Shown in pieces: positions 1 to 7,707 of a DNA stretch of 39,705 nucleotides; the first letter of the stretch is position 1, and every line of letters starts with the position of its first letter. The DNA is taken from NCBI RefSeq assembly GCF_016213215.1, contig NZ_JACRAW010000158.1:1-39705 (forward strand). Reading direction: 5' to 3'. The notes below the pieces were generated by a model. It was not told the DNA's origin. It did not search any database and was given only the letters and a program-made list of their open reading frames with translations. The DNA is from Bradyrhizobium sp. GTDB taxonomy: Bacteria; Pseudomonadota; Alphaproteobacteria; Rhizobiales; Xanthobacteraceae. Both the position numbers and the translations under genes were made by a program.

Positions 1-879
1 CAATACGGCTGCGAGACCATCATGTTCCAGACGCCCTACATGGCGGACGGCAAGATCACCAGGGACATGATCAGCTACATGGTCAAGCAGCTCAGGCAGG
101 ACGTGATTCCGAAGCTGGAGCGGATCTCGGGCATCAAGTTCGATATCGACCGGCTGCGCGAATACCTGCGCAAGTCGGTCAAGGCCGAGGACGATCTGGT
201 CTGGGTTCTGCAGAGCGCCAAGCACAAGCCGTCGCCCATCGACTCCTATTTCGGCGGCATCTATTACATCGGCCCGATCTTCGGCGCGTTCCGCGGCACC
301 GACGACGCGATCGAATACTACCGCTTCCTGCGCGCCGAGGTCGAGCAGAGGATCGCCGACGGCAAGGGACCGGTGACGCCGGACGGCGACATGCCGAAAG
401 AACGATATCGCCTCGTCGTCGAAGGCCCGCCGAATTACACCAATTTCCGCCAGTTCTGGAAGATGTTCTATGACGAAGGCGCGGTCGTCGTCGCCTCCAG
501 CTACACCAAGGTCGGCGGCACCTACGACTTCGGTTTCCGGCACGATCCGGACAAGCCGCTCGAATCGCTCGCCGAGTATTGTCTCAACGTCTACACCAAC
601 CGCAATCTTCCGATGCGCGTCGACATGCTCGAGAACTACGTCAACGAGTACGAGGCCGACGGGCTTCTGATCAATTCGATCAAGAGCTGCAATTCGTTCT
701 CCGCCGGACAGTTGCTCATCATGCGCGAGGTCGAAAAGCGTACCGGCAAGCCGGCGGCCTTCATCGAAACCGACCTCGTCGATCCCCGCTACTTTTCCGC
801 AGCCAACGTCAAGAACCGCCTGGAGAGCTATTTCCAGATGGTCGAACAGAAACGTGCCGGCCTTCGCGGCGCCGCCTGA
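1..879 (+). CDS. badE: Benzoyl-CoA reductase subunit B (BcrB/BadE), 5' truncated
   Basis: The reading frame is open from the first base, so this is the C-terminal 292 residues of a protein whose start lies upstream of the window. It belongs to the HgdB/BcrB-BcrC family (2-hydroxyglutaryl-CoA dehydratase D-component fold), which carries the [4Fe-4S] clusters and substrate site of class I benzoyl-CoA reductase. Cysteines are visible at fragment residues 4, 194 (AEYCLN) and 230 (IKSCNSFSAG) and are candidate cluster ligands. Full-length BcrB proteins are around 430 residues, so roughly a third is missing. It lies 12 bp before bcrA/badF. In known clusters the order C-B-A-D places subunit B directly before A, which is why I choose B over the paralogous subunit C. 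The fold and operon are clear; the B versus C assignment is mainly positional. Confidence 0.85.
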   Translation, partial: QYGCETIMFQTPYMADGKITRDMISYMVKQLRQDVIPKLERISGIKFDIDRLREYLRKSVKAEDDLVWVLQSAKHKPSPIDSYFGGIYYIGPIFGAFRGTDDAIEYYRFLRAEVEQRIADGKGPVTPDGDMPKERYRLVVEGPPNYTNFRQFWKMFYDEGAVVVASSYTKVGGTYDFGFRHDPDKPLESLAEYCLNVYTNRNLPMRVDMLENYVNEYEADGLLINSIKSCNSFSAGQLLIMREVEKRTGKPAAFIETDLVDPRYFSAANVKNRLESYFQMVEQKRAGLRGAA

Positions 880-891
880 GAAGGAGACAAC

Positions 892-2205
892 ATGCGTACC
901 TTTGTCGGCATTGATCTCGGCTCGACCACGACCAAGGCGGTCCTTCTCGACGACAACAGGGAGGTGATCGGCCGTGGCATCACCAACTCGCGCTCGAATT
1001 ACGGCACGGCCGCGCGGGTGGCCTCAGAGGAAGCGCGCATCGACGCGCGCTTCACCCTGTTCCGGCGCGCGCTTCACGCCGCACATCGTGACGACGAGCA
1101 CGGCAAGGACTTTCTCGCCGCGCTCGAACGCAATTTCCGGCTGATTCAGTTTCTCGAACAGCTCGACGACCTCGAGGAGACCTGCCGACAGCAGTTGAGA
1201 ACGGAACGCTTTGCCTCGGTCGCCGACGCGCTGAAGGGCGCCTTGAACGAGGTGTTCCAGCGACTGCGCGACGAGGCGCCGATGCTTTACGCGCCGGGCG
1301 CAAAGCGCAAGTCCGATTTCTTTCGCGACATCGCCGGCTCGCGCTTCCATGTCCATGCCGAGACCATCGCGCGGGATGCCGGCGTATCGCACGACATCCT
1401 GCTCAACGCCTATGACAAATCGATCATCGAGGTCGAGAACCGGCCGCCCGGGGGCGACCTCAGCCACAAGTTCCGCCTCGCGATCGCGCGCATGCTGAAG
1501 ACGGATCCGGAGCTTGCCGACCGCGAAACGGACATCGCCGAGACGATCGAGGATGTGCTCGAGATCCAGCTGGAAGAGACCTACCTTGTCGGCACCGGCT
1601 ATGGCCGCGTGACGCTGCCGTTCTCCAAGGAACACATCCGCTCGGAAATCCTCTGCCACGGCCTTGGCGCACACATGATGTATCCGGCCACGCGCACGGT
1701 CCTCGACATCGGCGGCCAGGACACCAAGGGCATCCAGATCGACAGCAACGGCATCGTCGAGAAATTCCAGATGAACGACCGCTGCGCGGCCGGCTGCGGG
1801 CGCTATCTCGGCTATATCGCCGACGAAATGAACATGGGGCTGCACGAGCTCGGACCGTTGGCCATGCAGTCCAATCGCCCGGCGCGCATCAATTCCACCT
1901 GCACCGTGTTTGCCGGCGCCGAATTGCGCGACCGCCTTTCGCTCGGCGAGAAGCGTGAGGACATCCTGGCCGGACTGCATCGCGCGATCATCTTAAGGGC
2001 CATATCGATCATTTCGCGGTCGGGCGGCGTGACCGACCAGTTCACCTTCACCGGCGGCGTCGCCAAGAACGAGGCGGCGGTGCGCGAGTTGCGCAAGCTG
2101 ATCAAGGAGAATTATGGCGAGGTGACCATCAACATCAACCCGGATTCCATCTACACGGGCGCCTTGGGCGCTTCCGAGTTCGCGCGCCGCGCGGTCATGC
2201 AATAG
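892..2205 (+). CDS. badF: Benzoyl-CoA reductase subunit A (BcrA/BadF), ATPase/activator subunit
   Basis: This 437-residue protein of the BadF/BadG/BcrA/BcrD ATPase family couples ATP hydrolysis to low-potential electron transfer into the BcrBC module, allowing dearomatization of benzoyl-CoA. The N-terminal phosphate loop reads GIDLGSTTTKAVL (from residue 6), as in ASKHA-fold ATPases. Cys298 and Cys302 (CAAGCG) and Cys337 (STCTVFAG) lie where this family binds the [4Fe-4S] cluster bridging the two ATPase subunits. A second nucleotide-binding segment is seen at FTGGVAKN. It is longer than BadG because of an insertion around residues 40-210, as expected for subunit A. Start ATG at 892 follows GAAGGAGA. 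It sits between badE and badG with 11-12 bp gaps, consistent with one transcript. Confidence 0.93.
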   Translation: MRTFVGIDLGSTTTKAVLLDDNREVIGRGITNSRSNYGTAARVASEEARIDARFTLFRRALHAAHRDDEHGKDFLAALERNFRLIQFLEQLDDLEETCRQQLRTERFASVADALKGALNEVFQRLRDEAPMLYAPGAKRKSDFFRDIAGSRFHVHAETIARDAGVSHDILLNAYDKSIIEVENRPPGGDLSHKFRLAIARMLKTDPELADRETDIAETIEDVLEIQLEETYLVGTGYGRVTLPFSKEHIRSEILCHGLGAHMMYPATRTVLDIGGQDTKGIQIDSNGIVEKFQMNDRCAAGCGRYLGYIADEMNMGLHELGPLAMQSNRPARINSTCTVFAGAELRDRLSLGEKREDILAGLHRAIILRAISIISRSGGVTDQFTFTGGVAKNEAAVRELRKLIKENYGEVTININPDSIYTGALGASEFARRAVMQ

Positions 2206-2216
2206 CGGAGGAAGTG

Positions 2217-3050
2217 ATGCCGATTACCTCAGGGATCGACGTCGGGACCGGTGCGATCAAGGTCGTCCTGTTCAATGTCGAGGACGGCCGTGAGACTTGC
2301 ATCGCAAAGAATGTCGAGCGCGTGCGGCAGCGCGATCCGCTGAAGCTCGCCAGCGACGCCTATGACGCCCTGCTGAAGCATGCAGGCCTCTCGCGCGCCG
2401 ACGTCGCCTACTGCGCCACCACGGGCGAGGGCGAGTCGCTTGCCTTCCATACCGGGCACTTCTACTCGATGACGACCCACGCGCGCGGCGCGATCTACCT
2501 GCGTCCCGAAAGCCGCGCGGTACTCGATACCGGCGCACTGCACGGCCGCGCGATCCGCATGGACGAGCGCGGCAAGGTGGAGTCATACAAAATGACCAGC
2601 CAATGCGCCTCCGGCTCCGGCCAGTTCCTGGAGAACATCGCACGCTACCTCGGCATCGCACAGGACGAAATCGGATTGCTGTCGAAGAAGGCCGACGATC
2701 CGGAAAAGGTCTCTGGCATCTGCGCGGTGCTTGCGGAAACCGACGTCATCAACATGGTGTCGCGAGGCATTACTGCCCCGAACATTCTCCGCGGCATACA
2801 CCAATCCATGGCGGATCGGCTGGCCAAGCTGCTCAAGACGATCGGTGCCGTCGAGGGCGTCATCCAGATGACCGGGGGACTAGCTCTGGACGCGGGCCTC
2901 GTGGACGCGATGAAGGAAGCCGCCGTGCGTGAAAAGGTGAAGGCTCCCGTCGAAACCCATCCGGACGCGATCTACGCGGGCGCGATCGGTGCGGCCCTTT
3001 GGGGGGCGTTCCGCCATAACAAGCTTGCCGGACTGGCAAGGGCTGCCTGA
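2217..3050 (+). CDS. badG: Benzoyl-CoA reductase subunit D (BcrD/BadG), second ATPase subunit
   Basis: This 277-residue protein is the shorter partner of BadF in the ASKHA-type activator heterodimer. The phosphate-binding loop GIDVGTGAIKVVL begins near residue 6. Cys130 (QCASGSGQF) and Cys169 (GICAVLAET) match the two cluster ligands of the 2-hydroxyglutaryl-CoA dehydratase activator family. A second phosphate motif reads MTGGLALD. I prefer the ATG at 2217 over the GTG at 2214, because GGAGGA at 2207-2212 lies 4 nt from the ATG but only 1 nt from the GTG. Its length fits known BcrD proteins (about 280 residues). It is followed after 19 bp by the ferredoxin gene. Confidence 0.92.
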   Translation: MPITSGIDVGTGAIKVVLFNVEDGRETCIAKNVERVRQRDPLKLASDAYDALLKHAGLSRADVAYCATTGEGESLAFHTGHFYSMTTHARGAIYLRPESRAVLDTGALHGRAIRMDERGKVESYKMTSQCASGSGQFLENIARYLGIAQDEIGLLSKKADDPEKVSGICAVLAETDVINMVSRGITAPNILRGIHQSMADRLAKLLKTIGAVEGVIQMTGGLALDAGLVDAMKEAAVREKVKAPVETHPDAIYAGAIGAALWGAFRHNKLAGLARAA

Positions 3051-3069
3051 ACGAGACGAGGACTATAAC

Positions 3070-3315
3070 ATGGCCCTGTTGATCAACGACGATTGCACGG
3101 CTTGCGATGCCTGCACACCGGCCTGCCCGAACGAGGCGATCTCCGCCGGCGATCCCAAATACTCGATCGACCCGATGCGGTGTACCGAGTGTGTCGGCGC
3201 GGAGGACGAACCGCAGTGCAAGCTCGTCTGTCCTGCAATGTGCATCGAGCCAAATCCCGACTGGGAAGAATCGCGGGACCAGCTGCAGCAAAAATACGAA
3301 CAGCTCCATTCTTGA
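3070..3315 (+). CDS. badB: 2[4Fe-4S] ferredoxin, electron donor to benzoyl-CoA reductase
   Basis: This is an 81-residue cytosolic ferredoxin. Cluster I ligands are Cys9, Cys12, Cys15 and Cys19 (CTACDACTPACP). Cluster II ligands are Cys38 and Cys41, followed after an 8-residue insertion by Cys50, Cys54 and Cys58. The CxxC-x8-CxxxC arrangement with a C-terminal extension is that of Allochromatium-type low-potential ferredoxins, which donate electrons to benzoyl-CoA reductase in Thauera and Rhodopseudomonas. ATG 3070 has GAGG at 3058-3061 at good spacing; a longer in-frame reading from 2989 would overlap badG and lacks support. It lies between the reductase genes and the benzoate ligase, so its role as dedicated donor is an inference from position plus cluster type. 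Confidence 0.9.
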   Translation: MALLINDDCTACDACTPACPNEAISAGDPKYSIDPMRCTECVGAEDEPQCKLVCPAMCIEPNPDWEESRDQLQQKYEQLHS

Positions 3316-3348
3316 GACATCGGCGGAGCCTCGTCAGGGAGGAAAACC

Positions 3349-4923
3349 ATGAACGACAGTACCGTTTCGCCCCCTCCCGAGAAGTTCAACATCGCCGATC
3401 ACCTGCTCGGCGCCAACGGCGAGCGGCCCGATAAGCTCGCTTTCGTCGACGACGCCGGCTCCTTGACGTTTGCGCAACTGACTGACAAGGCGCGGCGCCT
3501 CGCGTCCGCACTCGGCGCCATCGGAATCAGACGCGAAGAACGGGTCCTCCTGCTCATGCAGGACGTCACCGACTGGCCGGTCGCGTTCCTGGGCGCAATC
3601 TACGCAGGCATCGTTCCCGTCGCCGTGAACACGCTGCAGACGGCGGATGACTACGCCTATATGCTCGAACATTCGCGCGCACAGGCCGTGCTGGTGAGCG
3701 GGGCGCTGCGCTCCACCTTGGGGGCCGCGCTGGCAATGAGCGACCATGAAGTGCGCAAGATCGTCGTCTCCCGCCCTACAGGAGCGCTGGACGGCCACGA
3801 CATCGAATTGGACGCCTTCATCGGGACAAGCGCGCCGCTGGACAGGCCCGCCCCTACCCATGCCGATGACCCAGCGTTCTGGCTCTATTCATCCGGCTCG
3901 ACCGGCCGCCCCAAAGGGGTCGTGCATTCCCAGGCCAATCCCTATTGGACCTCCGAGCTCTACGGCAGAAATGTTCTGCGGTTGCGCGAGGATGACGTCT
4001 GCTTTTCGGCAGCCAAGCTGTTCTTTGCCTATGGCCTCGGCAACGCCCTGACGTTTCCGATGGCGGTCGGGGCAACGACGCTGCTGATGGCGGAGCGTCC
4101 GACACCCGACGCCGTGTTCAAACGCTGGCTCGGCGGCGTGGCCGGCCTGAAGCCGACCGTCTTCTACGGAGCACCGACCGGCTATGCCGGCATGCTGGCT
4201 GCCCCGAACCTCCCGGCCCGGGGCCAGGTCGCGATGCGGCTCGCCTCATCGGCGGGGGAAGCCTTGCCGGCTGAGATCGGTCAACGTTTCAAACGGCATT
4301 TCGGCATCGATATCGTGGACGGCATCGGCTCGACGGAGATGCTCCATATCTTCCTTTCCAACCACCCCACCAAGGTACGATACGGCACGACCGGTTGGCC
4401 GGTCGTCGGCTATGAGATCGATCTGCGGGCTGAGAATGGCGGTCCGGTCCCGGACGGAGAGCCGGGCGATCTCTACATCCGCGGCCCATCGGCAGCGATG
4501 ATGTATTGGGGCAATCGCACCAAGACGCAGGAGACCTTCCAGGGCGACTGGACCAAGAGCGGCGACAAGTACATCCGCAACGCGGACGGATCCCACACCT
4601 ATGCCGGCCGGACCGACGACATGCTCAAGGTCAGCGGCATCTACGTCAGTCCTTTCGAGATCGAGGCGACGCTTGTTCAGCACCCGTCCGTTCTCGAAGC
4701 CGCCGTGATCGGGATTTCCGACGAGCAAGGCCTGACCAAGCCCAAAGCCTTCGTGGTGCTGCGGTCGGGAGAAAAGGCGACGGACTCGGACCTGAAGGCC
4801 TTCGTCAAGGACAGGCTGGCGCCGTACAAATACCCGCGCTTCGTCGCCTTTGTCGACGAGCTGCCCAAGACCGCAACCGGCAAGATCCAGCGCTTCAAGC
4901 TGCGCGAAGGACAGTTGGGCTGA
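3349..4923 (+). CDS. badA: Benzoate-CoA ligase (AMP-forming)
   Basis: This 524-residue enzyme of the ANL superfamily activates benzoate to benzoyl-CoA with ATP and CoA, producing the substrate of the reductase encoded upstream. The P-loop-like motif YSSGSTGRPKG spans residues 180-190, a GIGSTEM motif (adenylate binding) follows mid-protein, and the C-terminal catalytic lysine is Lys512 in TGKIQR. The length matches benzoate-CoA ligases. GGGAGG at 3337-3342 precedes ATG 3349. It is the last gene of the operon in the window and is followed by a palindromic repeat. A related substrate such as 4-hydroxybenzoate or cyclohexanecarboxylate cannot be excluded from sequence alone, but linkage to bcr genes favours benzoate. 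Confidence 0.9.
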   Translation: MNDSTVSPPPEKFNIADHLLGANGERPDKLAFVDDAGSLTFAQLTDKARRLASALGAIGIRREERVLLLMQDVTDWPVAFLGAIYAGIVPVAVNTLQTADDYAYMLEHSRAQAVLVSGALRSTLGAALAMSDHEVRKIVVSRPTGALDGHDIELDAFIGTSAPLDRPAPTHADDPAFWLYSSGSTGRPKGVVHSQANPYWTSELYGRNVLRLREDDVCFSAAKLFFAYGLGNALTFPMAVGATTLLMAERPTPDAVFKRWLGGVAGLKPTVFYGAPTGYAGMLAAPNLPARGQVAMRLASSAGEALPAEIGQRFKRHFGIDIVDGIGSTEMLHIFLSNHPTKVRYGTTGWPVVGYEIDLRAENGGPVPDGEPGDLYIRGPSAAMMYWGNRTKTQETFQGDWTKSGDKYIRNADGSHTYAGRTDDMLKVSGIYVSPFEIEATLVQHPSVLEAAVIGISDEQGLTKPKAFVVLRSGEKATDSDLKAFVKDRLAPYKYPRFVAFVDELPKTATGKIQRFKLREGQLG

Positions 4924-4985
4924 GATTGCTACCTCGTCCCGCTTGCGCGAGACGTCGAATCGCATCGCAGATGCGATGTCTTGTT

Positions 4986-5063
4986 ATTGCGAGCGAAGCG
5001 AAGCAATCCAGAATATCTCCGCGGCAATGGTCTGGATTGCTTCGTCGCTTCGCTCCTCGCAAT
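4986..5063. repeat. Interspersed palindromic repeat (possible terminator of the bad operon)
   Basis: The left arm at 4986-5012 (ATTGCGAGCGAAGCGAAGCA...) is the inverted complement of the right arm at 5031-5063, apart from two 3-nt insertions in the right arm. The transcript would fold into a long imperfect hairpin. The TTCGCTTCGCTCGCAATGAC core resembles a palindromic element repeated in Bradyrhizobium and Rhodopseudomonas genomes. It lies between convergent badA and the dioxygenase gene, where it could terminate transcription in both directions. There is no U-tract, so termination is an inference. Confidence 0.7.
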
Positions 5064-5089
5064 GACGAGTTTGGGAGGGCGTTCAAGCT

Positions 5090-5887
5090 CTACGCACCGA
5101 ACTGATACGACGCCATGGCGACATTCATGACGTGGTCGACAAACAGTCGGTGGCCCATGTCATCGCCCGCAGCACCTGCCGCCACCATGAGCGGAAGCAG
5201 GTGATCCTCCCGCGGATGGGCCAGGAGGGCGTCCGGGGCGCTGCGCCAGTTCACCAGCATCTCATTGCGCAGCCTGGGATCGGGCTGGCTTATGGCGTCG
5301 TTCAGATAGGCTTCGAACGCATACGAGACCGCAGTCGACTCATCGCGTCTGAAGCCTCGCATGTTGTGGTAGGTGAGACCGCTGCCGATGATCAGGATCG
5401 CCTCGTCCCTGAGCGGTGCGATCGCCTGACCCACCTTGATATGCTCGGCGGCATCGTAGCTCGACTTGAGCGAAAGCAGGACGATCGGAACGTCTGCGTC
5501 GGGATACATCAATCCCACTGGAACGAACGTACCGTGGTCGAATCCTCGATCGGCATCTTGGTCGCACTTGATGCCTGCGCTCACCAGCCGCCCCTTCACC
5601 TTGGCTGCCAGACCTGGCGAACCCGGCGCTGGATACTGGATGTGATAGGTGTGCTCGGGAAAGCCAAAATAGTCATACACCATGGGCGGATGCGCGGATG
5701 TCGAAACGGTGAAGTCGGGCGCCTCCCAATGGCCGGTGATCACGAGGATCGCCTCGGGCCTGGCAGGAAGCCGTTGCGGCAGCAGGCTGAACTCCCTCGC
5801 AGTCTTAGCGTACTGTTCCTTGGTGCCGTCTATGAACGGCCACGGTCCGCCGCCGTGAGAAACGAAGAACGTCGGAAATCTCGTCAT
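5090..5887 (-). CDS. LigB/DODA-type extradiol ring-cleavage dioxygenase (4,5-DOPA dioxygenase family)
   Basis: This 265-residue cytosolic protein belongs to the class III extradiol dioxygenase family (LigB superfamily, YgiD/DODA type), metal-dependent enzymes that act on catechols. Conserved histidines are His11 (FFVSHGGGPWPF), His53 (ITGHWEA), His118 (FDHGTFVP) and His174 (LTYHNMRGF), with HPREDHLLPL near the C-terminus. I chose the ATG at 5887 because the family starts just before the SHGGG motif and GAGG lies 8 nt upstream; the frame can be extended to 5995 but that part has no family-like sequence. It is divergent from a MarR gene with a palindrome between them, suggesting inducible control. 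The natural substrate is unknown. Confidence 0.85.
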   Translation of the reverse strand: MTRFPTFFVSHGGGPWPFIDGTKEQYAKTAREFSLLPQRLPARPEAILVITGHWEAPDFTVSTSAHPPMVYDYFGFPEHTYHIQYPAPGSPGLAAKVKGRLVSAGIKCDQDADRGFDHGTFVPVGLMYPDADVPIVLLSLKSSYDAAEHIKVGQAIAPLRDEAILIIGSGLTYHNMRGFRRDESTAVSYAFEAYLNDAISQPDPRLRNEMLVNWRSAPDALLAHPREDHLLPLMVAAGAAGDDMGHRLFVDHVMNVAMASYQFGA

Positions 5888-6002
5888 TGGCAGCGCCTCG
5901 ATTGCTGATTCCTTTGTGCCACGCGTGTCTGCCGCATGGGCGGGGCCTTCCGATTTCGTCACGATTGACGGCATGCCTGAGAAGGATACTCTCACGAGAG
6001 AT

Positions 6003-6018
6003 AGTAAGCCGACTTACT
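6003..6018. promoter_or_regulatory. Palindromic operator candidate for the MarR regulator
   Basis: AGTAAGCCGACTTACT is a 6-4-6 perfect inverted repeat (AGTAAG / CTTACT) in the 167-bp gap between the divergent dioxygenase and MarR genes, ending 36 bp before the MarR start. Length and symmetry fit a MarR dimer site. Binding is inferred from position and symmetry. Confidence 0.6.
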
Positions 6019-6054
6019 TTCAGCAAGCGATCAATCAATCGCACGAGGCGGACT

Positions 6055-6522
6055 ATGTCGATGGACGATCTTTATGCCAAGCCCGGCCATCTCATCCGTC
6101 GTGCCCAGCAGATCATCGTCGGCATGTTCATGGAGGAATGTGCCACATTCGACATCACACCGGTTCAGTATGCGTGCCTGATCGCTGCACGAGAGAATCC
6201 GGGGCTCGATGCGACACGGCTTTCCTATTTGATCGCCTTCGACCGATCCACGCTGGGCAAGGTGCTGGACCGCCTCGAGGCCAAAGAATTGATTCGACGC
6301 TCGGGCACCGCTCATGACCGGCGCGTGAAGACCGTCGAACTGACGAAAGAAGGAGCTCGCCTGCTTGCCGCCGTCGAGCCGGCGGTCCAGAGGGCTCAGC
6401 AAAGATTCCTCGGGCGATTGCCTGCAGACGAGCAGCGCAGGTTCATGACCACGCTCACACGCCTGGTGGAGCTGAACAACGAGTATTCACGCGCGCCGCT
6501 CCGCGTTGTTACCGGCGATTGA
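6055..6522 (+). CDS. MarR-family transcriptional regulator
   Basis: This 155-residue protein has a winged-helix fold typical of MarR. An N-terminal dimerization helix (HLIRRAQQIIVGMF) is followed by the DNA-binding core with LDATRLSYLIAFDRSTLGKV as recognition region, then the wing with the family signature DRRVKTVELTKEG, and a C-terminal dimerization helix. The start at ATG 6055 is set by GAGG at 6045-6048 (6-nt spacing); ATG 6061 would be 12 nt away. MarR proteins often bind aromatic acids and repress neighbouring catabolic genes, so it probably controls the divergent extradiol dioxygenase gene and itself, and possibly the gentisate genes downstream. The ligand is unknown. Confidence 0.88.
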   Translation: MSMDDLYAKPGHLIRRAQQIIVGMFMEECATFDITPVQYACLIAARENPGLDATRLSYLIAFDRSTLGKVLDRLEAKELIRRSGTAHDRRVKTVELTKEGARLLAAVEPAVQRAQQRFLGRLPADEQRRFMTTLTRLVELNNEYSRAPLRVVTGD

Positions 6523-6584
6523 GGAAAGGGCTACGGCCCGGCATGCCTAAACGTCGATCCGAAATCTGCCGGACCTTCATACGA

Positions 6585-7631
6585 TCAAGCTTCGAGCTCC
6601 TCGTAGAATCCGAGCTTGCTCTGCATCGGCGCATCGTCGACCTGGAACAGAAAAGCAGGTTTCGAAGACGAGCGGTTCGAGATCGCAACGCGCGCATGGG
6701 TTGGAATCGCCATCGTGTCCTGACCGCCCCAGGCCAGCTCGGCGTTGTCGATCCTGGCCTCGCCCTCCCCTTCGACCACGTGCAGCACGGCGGAAGCAGA
6801 CCGCCGGACCGGCTTTATCGTCTCGCCCGGACGCAACATGATCGCGGAGAAGCCGAGAATCGGCAGGCATTCGGCACCGGTCTCGGGATTGACATAGGCG
6901 AGTTGCACGATTTCGCCTCCGTCCGTCACCGTCGCCAGATCGCAAAGCGCGGCGCGCGTGTCCTCCCACGGGAAACGGCGCAGTGGATAGGCAGCACGCG
7001 GCGCCCGCAGCGACGCGTAGGGAATAAGCCCCGAGCGGCGGTACCGGTTCTGCGAGGCGTCGGGCCGGTTGCGTACCGTTTGCGGCTCCCCCTCGAGGCA
7101 ATAGGACGCTTCGAGCCCATAGACTACCGGCAGGTCGAGCGCGTCCAACCACACCACGGGACCCGAGCCTTCGTGACCATGCTCATGCCACAGCCCGGAC
7201 GGCGTGAGGATCAGGTCACCCCTCTTCATCGGCAGCTTCTCGCCTTCGACGACCGTGAAGCCACCCTCCCCCTCGACGACAAAGCGTATCGCGCTCGGGG
7301 TGTGCCAGTGGTTCGGAGCCGTTTCGCGCGGCAGGATCAACTGCATCCCGATATAGATGGACGGCGTCGCCTGCATGTTCTCGAGGCCCAAGCCGGGATT
7401 GGCCAGCACGAGAACGCGACGCTCGGCCTTCTCGATCGGCGTCAACTCGCCGGCGCGCAGCAGCCGCGGCCGGATGTCGGCGTAGCGCCAGACCATCGGT
7501 TTTGTCCGGCGCGAGGGAATGTCGTACGGGAGCGCCGCACGAAGGCTTGGCCACAGCGGGACGAGATTGTTCGCGGTCAAGTCGTTCCGATAGTCCAGAG
7601 GAAGTTCTTCGAGGGTTCCGAGCTGTGCCAT
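6585..7631 (-). CDS. Gentisate 1,2-dioxygenase
   Basis: This 348-residue bicupin enzyme uses Fe(II) and O2 to cleave gentisate (2,5-dihydroxybenzoate) to maleylpyruvate. The metal motif of the first cupin is visible as His108 and His110 (PNHWHTPSAIRFVVEG) with His149 (LWHEHGHEG) completing the facial triad. A second cupin follows (RPGETIKPVRRSASAVLHVVEG). Length matches characterized gentisate dioxygenases. The start at 7631 has AAGGAAA about 8 nt upstream. It lies 76 bp downstream of the 3-hydroxybenzoate hydroxylase-like gene in the same direction, so the two would convert 3-hydroxybenzoate to maleylpyruvate. Genes for maleylpyruvate isomerase and fumarylpyruvate hydrolase are not seen in the window. 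Confidence 0.9.
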   Translation of the reverse strand: MAQLGTLEELPLDYRNDLTANNLVPLWPSLRAALPYDIPSRRTKPMVWRYADIRPRLLRAGELTPIEKAERRVLVLANPGLGLENMQATPSIYIGMQLILPRETAPNHWHTPSAIRFVVEGEGGFTVVEGEKLPMKRGDLILTPSGLWHEHGHEGSGPVVWLDALDLPVVYGLEASYCLEGEPQTVRNRPDASQNRYRRSGLIPYASLRAPRAAYPLRRFPWEDTRAALCDLATVTDGGEIVQLAYVNPETGAECLPILGFSAIMLRPGETIKPVRRSASAVLHVVEGEGEARIDNAELAWGGQDTMAIPTHARVAISNRSSSKPAFLFQVDDAPMQSKLGFYEELEA

Positions 7632-7707
7632 CTCGCATTTCCTTCTAAGATGTTGGGCCGTTACGAATGACGTGGAAGGAGCCCCGGCTCAATCCCGTCC
7701 GCGCGGG

